32,771 nt of DNA. Origin: Candidatus Saccharimonadia bacterium (GTDB lineage: Bacteria > Patescibacteriota > Saccharimonadia > Saccharimonadales > Saccharimonadaceae). The number at the start of each line of letters is the position of its first letter. Positions within the stretch are counted from its first letter, which is position 1. The DNA lies in the NCBI GenBank assembly GCA_023260255.1, contig JALQVV010000089.1, positions 1-32,771 of the forward strand, written 5' to 3'. The notes beneath the pieces were generated by a model. The model was not told the origin of the DNA. It made no database searches and saw only the letters and a list, made by a program, of their open reading frames with translations. Shown here piece by piece: positions 9,622 through 19,522 of the stretch. Position numbers and translations under genes: made by a program.

Positions 9622-10440
9622 TTACTTATTTGATCTGCGTAATTTTCGTGAAGTGGGATGTGATTTTTTCGCGCGTGATATTTTATTAGTCGTATGAATA
9701 TTTGCTGCCTTTTTTAGAACCGCAACTACAGATGTACCTGCCGGATAACTCATGTATTTATGCCCCTTTGCTTCGAGACGCAACATATTAGTAAAGCTAT
9801 CGTTAATCCACTTTGGTACATTAACGTAAGAAGTCTCCTCTGTCGTCTTACGTCTCAGTGCCTTGTTGAGGTAACGAAAACCAACAACAAGTGGTAAAGA
9901 GAAGACGATCGCGTAAGACACTTTGTCTGACATTAATCCCACATTCATTGCTTTCTTACGAATCGATCCCTTGGTATGTCGGCGAAAATGCATCAATGAA
10001 ACATCATGATCCGTCCACAACCATTCGTATGCGGGCACAGTCAGTACAATCTTACCTCCAGGTTTAAGCACTCGGGCCCACTCCTCAAGCGCTGCCTCAT
10101 CATCTTCAATATGTTCTAGTACGTCAAATGCACCTACTATATCAAACGTTCCTGTTTCATATGGCAATGTTTTACCATCAATCTTATCTGCCTTGTAGCC
10201 ACGTTTTTTCAAATATTTAATAGCGTCGTCTGAAACATCTGCGTTCAAAACATCTCCAAATTTTTCAAGACTTGGTATGGTTCCACCAGTGCCTGCGCCG
10301 ATATTTAAAATTTTCACCTCTTCCGATTTCTTGTCACCGAGAGCAAGTGACATGTATTGTTCGATAATTTCGTATCGCCCTAAATGCCACCAATAGTCGC
10401 GCTCCCTGTCTGCCATTGTCGTATATTCGGTTGTTCTCAT
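9622..10440 (-). CDS. Class I SAM-dependent methyltransferase
   Basis: VKILNIGAGTGGTIPSLEKFG, FDIVGAFDVLEHIEDDEAALEEWARVLKPGGKIVLTVPAYEWLWTDHDVSLMHFRRHTK. Confidence 0.88.
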   Translation of the reverse strand: MRTTEYTTMADRERDYWWHLGRYEIIEQYMSLALGDKKSEEVKILNIGAGTGGTIPSLEKFGDVLNADVSDDAIKYLKKRGYKADKIDGKTLPYETGTFDIVGAFDVLEHIEDDEAALEEWARVLKPGGKIVLTVPAYEWLWTDHDVSLMHFRRHTKGSIRKKAMNVGLMSDKVSYAIVFSLPLVVGFRYLNKALRRKTTEETSYVNVPKWINDSFTNMLRLEAKGHKYMSYPAGTSVVAVLKKAANIHTTNKISRAKKSHPTSRKLRRSNK

Positions 10441-10548
10441 GTGTTGTGCTCCATTATGCCATTACTGCACCTTAAAGTGAACACTCTTGGTATAAGCCAC
10501 AACACTCTATTCCCATAAATTACGAGATGCTGGTATTCTGGTATTACT

Positions 10549-11808
10549 GTGAATAAAGTTGAGGACATATACAAAAGAATTACCAGACGACTACCCGCAG
10601 AACTAGTAGCCGACCTTCCTAAGCTAACTGTGCTTTTTATTATTTGGGTTTGCGTTATTCTAAGTGTCGCTTATTTTGCATCGAATGAGCTTTATGGCAT
10701 TCGCGACTATCAAACAAAAGAGATAGTCGATGGAAATAAACTGCAAAAAGTTGAGCCCCCTGAGATTCTTGAAGGACTTATGCGGTGGGACGGCCCATGG
10801 TATGTTGATATTGCGCTGAATGGCTATCATAAACCCCATCCAACCGATACGCCCGGATTTGAAACTAATAGACAAGTAGCGTTCTTCCCCCTTTACCCCA
10901 CGCTTATACGAGCCGGATTAAAAGTAGGATTAAATCCTGCCGTTGCAGCTATAGGTATAAATATCTTACTAAGTTTTGGGTGTCTTCTATTTATCTATCT
11001 TATTGCACTTGAACAATTAAAGTCGCGCAAGCTTGCACTCCGCACGTCGATTTTATTTCTCTTCCTGCCCGCATCCTTTTTTCTAATTAGTCCATACACT
11101 GAAGCCGTTTTTTGTTTCTTTAGCTTTGGCGCTTTCTATTTTGCCATGAAGCAAAGATGGCTTACGGCAAATATATTTCTAGCATTTTGTACAGCGTCGA
11201 GGTCAGCTGGCCTAATTGTCGCATTATGCATATTCTTATACTATCTTCATAGCCATAACTGGAGGTGGAGAAGCATAGACCGCTCTGTCTTGTTTTTCTT
11301 CATAGCACCTCTCGGTACTATTCTGTACGCGCTTTACCTATGGCACACATTTAATAATCCTTTACTTATGCTAGACGCTCAGAAATATTGGGCACAGAGT
11401 ATCCAGCCCAACATATTACTGACTTTATGGGATAAGACTGTTGATATTGTCGCCGCTATCGCAACTCCTGGATACGACTCTTTTGGAGGTGACTATGGTA
11501 AGGAGTGGATAAATCTCATGACGTGGGGGTCTTTCGTTTCGGCTGGCGTCATTTGCCTGTGGGCATACCTCCGGAAAAATCTGAGCCTTCCTCTTGCGCT
11601 CTACGTTGTCATAAGTCTCATATTTTTCATCAGTAAAGGGAATTTTATCTCTGTTAACCGTTATACTCTTCCCCTTTTTCCTGTGTATTTACTCCTCGTC
11701 TTTTATACGCGCAAAAGTGAGTTCTGGTTCACAATTCTTCTTGCAATATCATCAATCATTATGTGCTTCACGTTAATTCAATTTTCAATTTCCTACTGGG
11801 CCGGCTAA
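10549..11808 (+). CDS. PIG-V-like mannosyltransferase (GT-C membrane glycosyltransferase)
   Basis: Multi-TM with RWDGPWYVDIALNGYHK...QVAFFPLYPTLIR, the characteristic RWDxxWYxxIAxxGY...FFPLYP signature; GTG start. Confidence 0.8.
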   Translation: MNKVEDIYKRITRRLPAELVADLPKLTVLFIIWVCVILSVAYFASNELYGIRDYQTKEIVDGNKLQKVEPPEILEGLMRWDGPWYVDIALNGYHKPHPTDTPGFETNRQVAFFPLYPTLIRAGLKVGLNPAVAAIGINILLSFGCLLFIYLIALEQLKSRKLALRTSILFLFLPASFFLISPYTEAVFCFFSFGAFYFAMKQRWLTANIFLAFCTASRSAGLIVALCIFLYYLHSHNWRWRSIDRSVLFFFIAPLGTILYALYLWHTFNNPLLMLDAQKYWAQSIQPNILLTLWDKTVDIVAAIATPGYDSFGGDYGKEWINLMTWGSFVSAGVICLWAYLRKNLSLPLALYVVISLIFFISKGNFISVNRYTLPLFPVYLLLVFYTRKSEFWFTILLAISSIIMCFTLIQFSISYWAG

Positions 11809-11876
11809 CGACCTCTTTAGATATACCCTATTTCATGGTATTCTTGTGTTACGTAGCATAAACACAAACAACTGGA

Positions 11877-11882
11877 TATAAT
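11877..11882 (+). promoter_or_regulatory. -10 TATAAT, 7 nt upstream of ATG 11890
   Basis: CTGGATATAATTATTAGTATGAGA. Confidence 0.6.
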
Positions 11883-11889
11883 TATTAGT

Positions 11890-12420
11890 ATGAGAATTGA
11901 ACACAAATCAAAGAAACGTTGGCCATTAGTAATTACTATTGCGACAATTGTTATCATTATTTGTGCTGGTATTGGTGTTTACGCTACTCAAAAATTCAAA
12001 CCCAACGACACAAAAGAAAATACAACAACAAGCTCATCTACGGACACAAATCTCGACCCGCCCACTAACGAGGAGATTCAGACTGGAAAAGATATAAAGG
12101 AGCAGAAGGTTAACCCGAGCACTCCCGTTCAAACTACTGAATCTCTTAACATCACAGCGAACAACACTGATTCGAATATACAGGTTCGTGCAACGATAGC
12201 TTCGAGCATTCAAGATGGCACTTGCACTATAACACTTACCAAAGGATCCTCTACTGTTACGAAGCCAAGTGTTGGCATACAGCCACTTTCCGGCTATTCT
12301 ACCTGTAAGGGCTGGGATATCCCCTTATCTGAATTATCATCCGGTACATGGAACATCGAAATTGTCGCTAAATACCAATCAAAAGTAGCGAGCGGTAAAA
12401 CGGAGGTAACCATTCCTTAA
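11890..12420 (+). CDS. Hypothetical membrane-anchored extracytoplasmic protein
   Basis: Single N-terminal TM (WPLVITIATIVIIICAGIGVYA), T/S-rich linker, compact C-terminal domain with two Cys; stop TAA directly abuts next ATG (TAAATG). Confidence 0.7.
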   Translation: MRIEHKSKKRWPLVITIATIVIIICAGIGVYATQKFKPNDTKENTTTSSSTDTNLDPPTNEEIQTGKDIKEQKVNPSTPVQTTESLNITANNTDSNIQVRATIASSIQDGTCTITLTKGSSTVTKPSVGIQPLSGYSTCKGWDIPLSELSSGTWNIEIVAKYQSKVASGKTEVTIP

Positions 12421-14391
12421 ATGAAGACTGTTAAATCTATATTCAGACTCAAGCCTGTATTCATTGTCTTGTCTCTTTTTATAAGCTTGCTGTCTAGTTT
12501 TAGTGCGCATGCCGCCGTTGATGGATGGATTGCTGGAAATATCATGGATGACGGGATCTTTACAAATAGCAGCACTATGACTCCGGGGCAGATTCAAGTT
12601 TTCCTAGAGAGTAAAGTGCCATCATGCGATACTAATGGTCAGCAATTGTCCGAATATGGCGGTCCTGATTTGAACGGAGATGGAAAAGTTCAGCGATGGG
12701 AATGGGGGAAATCAAAATACAATCAGACAACGTTCTATTGTCTGCGCGATGCCTGGGAAAATGGCAGAAATGCATCAAGGATTATATGGGACACCGCTCA
12801 GAAATACTCAATAAACCCTCAGGTGCTTATCGTACTATTACAAAAAGAGCAGGGCCTTATAACAGACACTTGGCCGCTCAGTATTCAGTATAAAACGGCT
12901 ACAGGTTACGGTTGTCCTGACACTGCTCCGTGCGACAGCCAATATTATGGACTTACGAATCAGCTTGACTGGGCGGCAAAGATGTTTAGGGCAATCATGA
13001 ATGATAGTCCTACGTGGTATACCCCTTATGAACTCGGTGATAACTATATTCGCTATAATCCGGATGCATCATGTGGTGGTAGCAATGTAAAAATTCAAAA
13101 TCGCGCCACTCAAGCCCTCTATAACTACACACCATACCAACCAAACCAAGGAGCACTAAATGCTGGCTGGGGCACAGCAAACTGTGGTGCCTACGGCAAC
13201 CGTAACTTCTACCTCTATTTTAATAATTGGTTTGGTGATACGCGCATACAGATACTCGCATCAATCGCCGAGCGATATGCTGAGTTAGGTGGTAGCTCTG
13301 GAGTTCTCGGACCAGTCACCATGAACCGCGTCTGCAACCTACGTAATGGAGGATGCTACCAAGGTTTCCAGAACGGTGGAATCTATTGGTCCTCTGCTTC
13401 AGGAACATTTGAAAGTTATGGAGACCTGCGCCAGCGCTATCTTGAGATGAATACAGAAAATGGTGCCCTCGGCTATCCTACGAGTGCCGTTATCTGTGGA
13501 CTAAAGAGTAGTGGATGCTACCAGAGTTATCAAAACGGCGCTCTGTATTACTCTCCTACTGTGGGACATGCGTACGAAAGCATTAGTAATCTACGAGACC
13601 GCTATTGGTCACTTGGCAGTGAGAATGGGCCCCTCGGCTATCCCTCAACCCCTGTTGTCTGCGGATTACGTAATGGAGGATGCTACCAAGGGTACGAAAA
13701 CGGGGCAATATACAAGTCATCATTAGGTACATATGAAAACTACGGGGCAATACGTCAATACTACTTACAGAACGGAACCGAAAATGGTGGGCTAGGCTAC
13801 CCCATAAGCTCACAAAGCTGTAATACAAGAGATAATGGCTGCTATCAATTCTTTGAAAAGGGTAGTGTTTATCAAACGACCAATACTGGCACCCACTCAA
13901 TTCTTAGTGGCATATCCACGAAATGGAGTCAGTTCAGTAAGGAATGGGGTGTCCTTGGCTTTCCACTATCGGATGAGACCTACGGTGCTAAGAACAATTC
14001 AAGTTACCAGACCTTCCAGGGTGGCACCATCTATTGGACATCACGAGGTGGTATCGTTATATTCAATCAAATTGCTGATAGGTGGCGCGAGCTTGGCTCA
14101 GAATGGGGCATGCTCGATTACCCTATCTCCGACACTATTTGTGGTACAAAAAATAACGGCTGCTACCAACTCTTTAATAACACGAGAACCATATACTGGT
14201 CGCCAGCAACGGGGGCGAAAACAGTGTGGGGTGGTATATATAATGCATGGAGTAAGGTAGGAAAAGAGTGGGGACGGCTTGGTTATCCACTCACTAATGA
14301 GATATATGTAGATGGTGGATCATATCAGGACTTTGAAGGGGGTACTATTCACTGGAATTCAGCTCAAGGAACCACTGTTACCTATAACTAA
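12421..14391 (+). CDS. Secreted protein with N-terminal lysozyme-like/hypothetical domain and seven LGFP tandem repeats
   Basis: Signal peptide (KPVFIVLSLFISLLSSFSAHA); repeats containing LGP/LGYP/LGFP...GCYQxFxNGxIYWS counted by eye as seven. Confidence 0.88.
   Translation: MKTVKSIFRLKPVFIVLSLFISLLSSFSAHAAVDGWIAGNIMDDGIFTNSSTMTPGQIQVFLESKVPSCDTNGQQLSEYGGPDLNGDGKVQRWEWGKSKYNQTTFYCLRDAWENGRNASRIIWDTAQKYSINPQVLIVLLQKEQGLITDTWPLSIQYKTATGYGCPDTAPCDSQYYGLTNQLDWAAKMFRAIMNDSPTWYTPYELGDNYIRYNPDASCGGSNVKIQNRATQALYNYTPYQPNQGALNAGWGTANCGAYGNRNFYLYFNNWFGDTRIQILASIAERYAELGGSSGVLGPVTMNRVCNLRNGGCYQGFQNGGIYWSSASGTFESYGDLRQRYLEMNTENGALGYPTSAVICGLKSSGCYQSYQNGALYYSPTVGHAYESISNLRDRYWSLGSENGPLGYPSTPVVCGLRNGGCYQGYENGAIYKSSLGTYENYGAIRQYYLQNGTENGGLGYPISSQSCNTRDNGCYQFFEKGSVYQTTNTGTHSILSGISTKWSQFSKEWGVLGFPLSDETYGAKNNSSYQTFQGGTIYWTSRGGIVIFNQIADRWRELGSEWGMLDYPISDTICGTKNNGCYQLFNNTRTIYWSPATGAKTVWGGIYNAWSKVGKEWGRLGYPLTNEIYVDGGSYQDFEGGTIHWNSAQGTTVTYN
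13340..13691 (+). repeat. Exact 25-nt direct repeat inside LGFP repeats 1 and 3
   Basis: TACGTAATGGAGGATGCTACCAAGG at 13340-13364 and 13667-13691 (offset 327 nt = 109 codons). Confidence 0.85.
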
Positions 14392-14419
14392 AGGTTGTGC
14401 TACAATAGTCGAGTTAACT

Positions 14420-16153
14420 ATGGCGAAAAGAACCAGTACAGACTCCATCAAACCACTGGTTAATGCCATCCTCTTTTTCTACAAGCTGCCCGTATTTTGT
14501 TTTCTGGTAGGCGCCTTTTTAGGCATTACTCTCTTTATTAGCCTGTTTGGATTGGGCGCATTAAACCCAACGAACATACAATGGATACAAAACATCAACG
14601 GTGATATGAATCAGCATTATATTGGATGGCTGTACTTTCGCGAAACCGCATGGCATTTCCCAAATATTGGCCAGATCGATGAACTCGCCTACCCCACTGG
14701 GATATCTCTTGTCTACATGGATGTCATTCCACTTTTTGCAATAATCTTTAAACTTTTTAGTGGTATACTCCCCGATCAATTTCAATACTTCGGCTTCTTC
14801 ACAGTACTAAGCTTCGCTCTTTTTGGTGGCTATGCTATGCTCATCTCTCGACGTTTCACCAAGAGGACTATCTTAGCATTACTTGGTGGAATGCTTATTA
14901 TCTGCACGCCCATCATTATAGGAAGAGCCTTCGGGCACACCGCACTTACAGCACACTGGCTTATACTTTGTGCATTATATTATGTGATTGTGTTTTATCA
15001 AGAACATAGAACCTCATTTAAGAAGCAGCTCGTAGTATGGACTACCCTCTTATCATTGGCCGTACTTACACATGCATATTTTATACCTATGGTTGGCTCA
15101 ATAATGTTATTCTCAATAATCCTACAACATCGAAGTTATCGTACGAGTATTCTCCTGTTTATTCTTCCCATTACTATCTCCCTAATTATATTTGGGGCTA
15201 TTGGTGGGTTTTCCAAAGGCGTCGTTACTAATGGAGATTCAGGGCTAGGTTTATATGCAACAAACGTTCTTGCGCCGATAATTCCCATGGGATATTCAAA
15301 CTTCCTTGGGTCAATTTTCACTCATGTGCAGTGGGAGGGCCTTGCATACCTTGGGCTTGGCGCACTCTCTTTACTGCCTATAATTTTTTACACTCATCTC
15401 CAGCGCATTAAGGAACAGCGGCCGAGTAAAGTATTTCGAACCCTGTGGTATTGGCTTCGAAATGCTAGAGTAGTGAGCCTATCAGCTCTAGTCTGCATCA
15501 TCGCGATAATTGCTTTCAGTCCATACATTTACATTGGTGATACAGTGCTGATACATATTCAAACGCCGGAGGCAGTCAAGCAGTTATGGGAGACGTTTCG
15601 ATCTACTGGACGATTATTTTGGCCAATCTATTACGCAGCTCTGGCTATTATCATAGCGCGTGTTTTCCGTGAAACGAGACTCTGGAAAACATGGACTGTT
15701 GTTATATTGCTTAGTCCTATTGTTCTCCTTCAGGCGTTTGATATTCTGCGCTCCCCCGCCGTGACTGCGAAAAGTAATGATATACATGCAGCTATCACCA
15801 CACCCCATATAACCAATCACCTTAATTCTCAATTGATTGAGCGAAACTGCAGCAAGGACGAGGTGATCTTACTCGACAACACGATTGAAGCGGGTATAGA
15901 TATGTTTCGCGATCTATCGGACTATATTATCTTTTGTCATCCAAAGCTCACGACTGGTTATTTTGCACGATTCCCTAAAAAAGCAATTATTGACTACGCA
16001 AATGACAAACGTTCAGGTCTAATCAAGGGGACGTTATCTATCCCTAGCTCGTCTCTCTACCTACTAAAGGATAGTCATTTCCTCGAAATGATTAACCATA
16101 ATAAGTACCAATACTCACAGGTAGGTAAGTATTACGTAATCAAAAATAAATAG
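14420..16153 (+). CDS. Polytopic membrane protein (DUF6311-like, GT-C-like architecture)
   Basis: About 577 aa with many TM segments; start at 14420 (MAKRTSTD) preferred over 14312, which would overlap the LGFP gene. Confidence 0.6.
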   Translation: MAKRTSTDSIKPLVNAILFFYKLPVFCFLVGAFLGITLFISLFGLGALNPTNIQWIQNINGDMNQHYIGWLYFRETAWHFPNIGQIDELAYPTGISLVYMDVIPLFAIIFKLFSGILPDQFQYFGFFTVLSFALFGGYAMLISRRFTKRTILALLGGMLIICTPIIIGRAFGHTALTAHWLILCALYYVIVFYQEHRTSFKKQLVVWTTLLSLAVLTHAYFIPMVGSIMLFSIILQHRSYRTSILLFILPITISLIIFGAIGGFSKGVVTNGDSGLGLYATNVLAPIIPMGYSNFLGSIFTHVQWEGLAYLGLGALSLLPIIFYTHLQRIKEQRPSKVFRTLWYWLRNARVVSLSALVCIIAIIAFSPYIYIGDTVLIHIQTPEAVKQLWETFRSTGRLFWPIYYAALAIIIARVFRETRLWKTWTVVILLSPIVLLQAFDILRSPAVTAKSNDIHAAITTPHITNHLNSQLIERNCSKDEVILLDNTIEAGIDMFRDLSDYIIFCHPKLTTGYFARFPKKAIIDYANDKRSGLIKGTLSIPSSSLYLLKDSHFLEMINHNKYQYSQVGKYYVIKNK

Positions 16154-16154
16154 C

Positions 16155-17318
16155 CTAGCCGATTAAGCGACGGTAAGCCTTGATAACAACATCTGCTATT
16201 TTAGGCCAGCTATATGCTTCAGCATACTTATCGCCAGCCGCAATCTGCCCTTTAATATCAACTCGCCCCAACTCACGCGCAAGCTCATAGTAAGCAGCCG
16301 CAGTCGTAAGCTTAATCTCGCCAAATTCTTTATTCATCTCTTTAAATGAATCCGTAGGATACCCGATAACTGCTCGCTGATTGGCGAAAGCAAGGTTAAG
16401 CGCACCCGATGAAACCTGACCGTAGTACTTGTTATTGTATGCATACACGCAAATATCAACTTCACGAATGAGCGCATTTAGTCGATCATCGTCATCTACA
16501 TAACCTGTGATATAAACCCGATCTTTGAGTCCTAGTGCATCTATGAGCGTTGCAATGGTATTGTAAATATTTACTTCATCACTTATTGGTTGCATGCCAC
16601 CAATGATTGCTAATTTGTAGTTATCAGGAAGATATTTCAGCGCTCGAACAGCGTCCTCGATGCCTTTATATTTATGCATGAAACCAATAGTTGCATATAT
16701 AATATCACCTGATTTCTTGTTTAGATTATCTGCAATTTCTGTTGACTTTATTTTTGGTCTTGTAAAAGGAAGTACCGGGTGATTAAATTGGATGATTTTT
16801 TCCTTATCGATACCATATGCCACCAAACTACTTGTTGTACCATTGTTATGTGTAAACAAAAGATCAGCCTTCTTGAATGCTTCGATGTGTCGTTTCTTAA
16901 ATATGCCGTGCAGCCGTTTTTGTCGAAGTACATTGACGATACTCCGTGGTCCAATACCCTCGCGTGGCTTAAATTTAAATGCGAGGGCTGGAGAAAGGTG
17001 CACCGTGACAACTACTTTTTTATCAATTTCTTTTGCAGCATCTACAATCTGGGCAAACTCGTCACCTGAATACAGTCCAAACTCATGCTGGATATGTAAA
17101 ATATCGTAGTTTTCAAGCTCCATCTTGAGCCGATCTAGTGTTTCGTCCAACTCATCCTGATTCATCACACGCGTTTTGTATGGCGATGAGTCAAAAAACT
17201 TTGTTTCAATTTTATCCGGCCATTGATCAAATTCGTGAACAAAATTTTCTTGGTATTTTCCAACTCCACAGTTATCTGAACTGCGTGAGCTGAATTGCAA
17301 GACCTTGATTTTAGACAT
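16155..17318 (-). CDS. Glycosyltransferase family 4
   Basis: GVGKYQENFVHEF, ILHIQHEFGLYSG, YATIGFMHKYKGIEDAVRAL, VDICVYAYNNKYYGQVSSGALNLAFANQRAVIGYPT. Confidence 0.85.
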   Translation of the reverse strand: MSKIKVLQFSSRSSDNCGVGKYQENFVHEFDQWPDKIETKFFDSSPYKTRVMNQDELDETLDRLKMELENYDILHIQHEFGLYSGDEFAQIVDAAKEIDKKVVVTVHLSPALAFKFKPREGIGPRSIVNVLRQKRLHGIFKKRHIEAFKKADLLFTHNNGTTSSLVAYGIDKEKIIQFNHPVLPFTRPKIKSTEIADNLNKKSGDIIYATIGFMHKYKGIEDAVRALKYLPDNYKLAIIGGMQPISDEVNIYNTIATLIDALGLKDRVYITGYVDDDDRLNALIREVDICVYAYNNKYYGQVSSGALNLAFANQRAVIGYPTDSFKEMNKEFGEIKLTTAAAYYELARELGRVDIKGQIAAGDKYAEAYSWPKIADVVIKAYRRLIG

Positions 17319-18651
17319 GTACTATCTCCTGCATTTTACTGCGTACTTGTGCGTATGACTCATCCCATGTAGTCTGTTTGTATTCCGCACATTTTGCACG
17401 CCATTTCTTCTGGTTTTCCGGTGTTAGCATTTCTTGGATCAAGGCAAGACACTCGTCTGTTGATGCCGGATCAAAATGTCGAACGTAACCTTCCGCTACC
17501 TCTATCATACTGGTTTTATCACTACATATACAAGGGGTGCCCTGCGCAACACTCTCAGCAATAGGAATCCCCCACCCCTCTGCAAAACTAGGCAACACAC
17601 TTAATTTAGCGTGCCTGTACAGCCAGGATAAATTTTCATCTGATGCATCGTGGAGAAACACAAATTTATCTTTCACTTCAGGATCTTGTGTCATGAAGTC
17701 ATATATTTGCTCCGTCTTCCATCCCCTCCTACCGACAATGACTGATACCGGCAAATCAATCCCTCGTGACCTAGCAAGCTTATAGACGTAGTAGAGAAGT
17801 GTGTGATTTTTTCGAGCCTCAATAGTGCCGACAGTGAGGAGGTAGTCTTTCTTTTCGAGTCCAGCTTCAACAAACGTTTTATCTATTGGCATTTCTGACT
17901 TCGCGAACTCAAAGTCTTCACCCAGTCGAAACACTTCCATCTTGGGCGGTTTTATACTATTCTTCACAAGCCACTTATGCAAGTCTTCTTGGGTGGCGCG
18001 TGAGACGCTCAACACAAGTGCTGATATAGGTACAATGCGCCGACAGTAGTTCATTAAACTCTCGCTTGAATGCCCGGAAAACTGTGGTGTTAATGTAAAC
18101 GGTAGAACATCGTGGATTATAGGGATAATCTTCAATTCTGAATCTTGCACACCATCTTCAAGAGTCTGTAGGAAATTCTCGTCCCACCATTCACCCCATG
18201 ATATAAATATTGCATCACCCTTTTGGAATAATACCTTCTTGTATGACTGCGCTTCAACTAAGGCAAGGTTATTTTGTGTTCTTTTAACGATAGCGAGGTC
18301 GTCAAGGCCCACATTTGTAATCACTCTTTTCACAAAATGCTTTAATGGCTTATATACTTCATTTAATTGTACGGTCTTTTTCTTATTACCATTCTCAGTA
18401 GATCCATCCTTTATATAGACGATACCTTTGCCAAGTTTCTTTACTGTTGCGCTGAAATCAATTTCACAGAAAGCAGCAACCTCCTTTACCCAAGAAACAT
18501 AGACAACCTCTTGCGCACCTCTCGGTTTGAAGCGGATTGAAAGTTCATACATAACACGGGGGATACCCGTCAGATGCCCCTGCCAGTGTACAAGCTGTGT
18601 TACATCGACATAAACTTTCGACACGCTATTTACTACTCCCGTTTTTCTCAC
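17311..18651 (-). CDS. Glycosyltransferase family 4
   Basis: LTVGTIEARKNHTLLYYVYKLA, SVLPSFAEGWGIPIAESVAQGTPCICSD; start overlaps the fkbM-like gene by up to 26 nt (GTG at 18624 is an alternative). Confidence 0.87.
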   Translation of the reverse strand: MRKTGVVNSVSKVYVDVTQLVHWQGHLTGIPRVMYELSIRFKPRGAQEVVYVSWVKEVAAFCEIDFSATVKKLGKGIVYIKDGSTENGNKKKTVQLNEVYKPLKHFVKRVITNVGLDDLAIVKRTQNNLALVEAQSYKKVLFQKGDAIFISWGEWWDENFLQTLEDGVQDSELKIIPIIHDVLPFTLTPQFSGHSSESLMNYCRRIVPISALVLSVSRATQEDLHKWLVKNSIKPPKMEVFRLGEDFEFAKSEMPIDKTFVEAGLEKKDYLLTVGTIEARKNHTLLYYVYKLARSRGIDLPVSVIVGRRGWKTEQIYDFMTQDPEVKDKFVFLHDASDENLSWLYRHAKLSVLPSFAEGWGIPIAESVAQGTPCICSDKTSMIEVAEGYVRHFDPASTDECLALIQEMLTPENQKKWRAKCAEYKQTTWDESYAQVRSKMQEIVHV

Positions 18652-19522
18652 TACCCTTGGCGTACATTTTTAGCGACTTCCTCAATAATGCACGCCTATC
18701 CGCAAGCGTTTGCTTCAAAGTACTGTTCTCTAACTCTAGCTTTCGTATGGTCTCGGCTAGTTCTTTTTCGACTTTCTTACTATACTTATAAAACTTGTTT
18801 GCATTATCGAAGTCTTCATAACGAATGCCGCCACCACGTCGGATAAGAACATGTTCAATAAATGGAAGTTCTTTATGTGAGAACCCTTTCTCTACATAGT
18901 AATCATTGAGTCCGTCATTGAAGACTCTGTTGTAACCCTTGCTTTGTAAGAACTTCCTTGTCTCAGAAGCACTAAATCCAGCTTCTATACAAAGAACATC
19001 TGGGCGGAACTTTTTCCAGTCATTGCTCTCGAGGACTTCCCGCTCAAAACCCTCTACGTCGACTTTCATGAAATCTATCTTCGTTACCTTATTTTGAACA
19101 AACACTTCCTTTAATGGAACGATTTTCACTTTAGTATCTTGCCATTCGTCTGTAGAACTGTTCTTTGTATGGAGATATTGTTCTTTTATTTTATCCGACA
19201 AGGTCGAAAGCCCACCACTCTTATAAACACGAAGTGTCTTAGTTCCTTTTTTAGTTCCGACAGCAGCATTAATATTGATGTCTTTCGGACGACGTTTCAA
19301 AAATTTTTCATATTGAGCCAACTGAGGTTCAATATTAATACCAATCCATCCACGCGTATAGAAAAGTCGCGTAACCGAATCGTAGTCAGGATCATATGCA
19401 CCCACATCGACATAGAAGCCCTTTTTCTTTTCAACGAAAAAAGATTCAAGCAGCAAATCTTCCCGATTCTGCGCGTAGGTAATCTTGTTACGATAATGCT
19501 TCAGCGTTTCCTCTGTTATCAT
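18626..19522 (-). CDS. FkbM-family methyltransferase with C-terminal coiled coil
   Basis: SQ-like N-terminus YAQNREDLLLESFF, GFYVDVGAYDPDYDSVTRLFYTRGWIGINIEP, IDFMKVDVEGFEREVLE typical of FkbM; C-terminus KELAETIRKLELENSTLKQTLADRRALL looks like a leucine-zipper coiled coil. Confidence 0.88.
   Translation of the reverse strand: MITEETLKHYRNKITYAQNREDLLLESFFVEKKKGFYVDVGAYDPDYDSVTRLFYTRGWIGINIEPQLAQYEKFLKRRPKDININAAVGTKKGTKTLRVYKSGGLSTLSDKIKEQYLHTKNSSTDEWQDTKVKIVPLKEVFVQNKVTKIDFMKVDVEGFEREVLESNDWKKFRPDVLCIEAGFSASETRKFLQSKGYNRVFNDGLNDYYVEKGFSHKELPFIEHVLIRRGGGIRYEDFDNANKFYKYSKKVEKELAETIRKLELENSTLKQTLADRRALLRKSLKMYAKGSEKNGSSK

Noticed and set aside
13835-14260. 141-aa ORF overlapping the LGFP gene in another frame
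   Set aside because: The LGFP frame is strongly supported by repeats; the alternative frame has no domain or start context.
14312-14419. N-terminal extension of the DUF6311-like ORF
   Set aside because: It overlaps the LGFP CDS by 80 nt; an ATG at 14420 with TGCTACAAT upstream is a better start.
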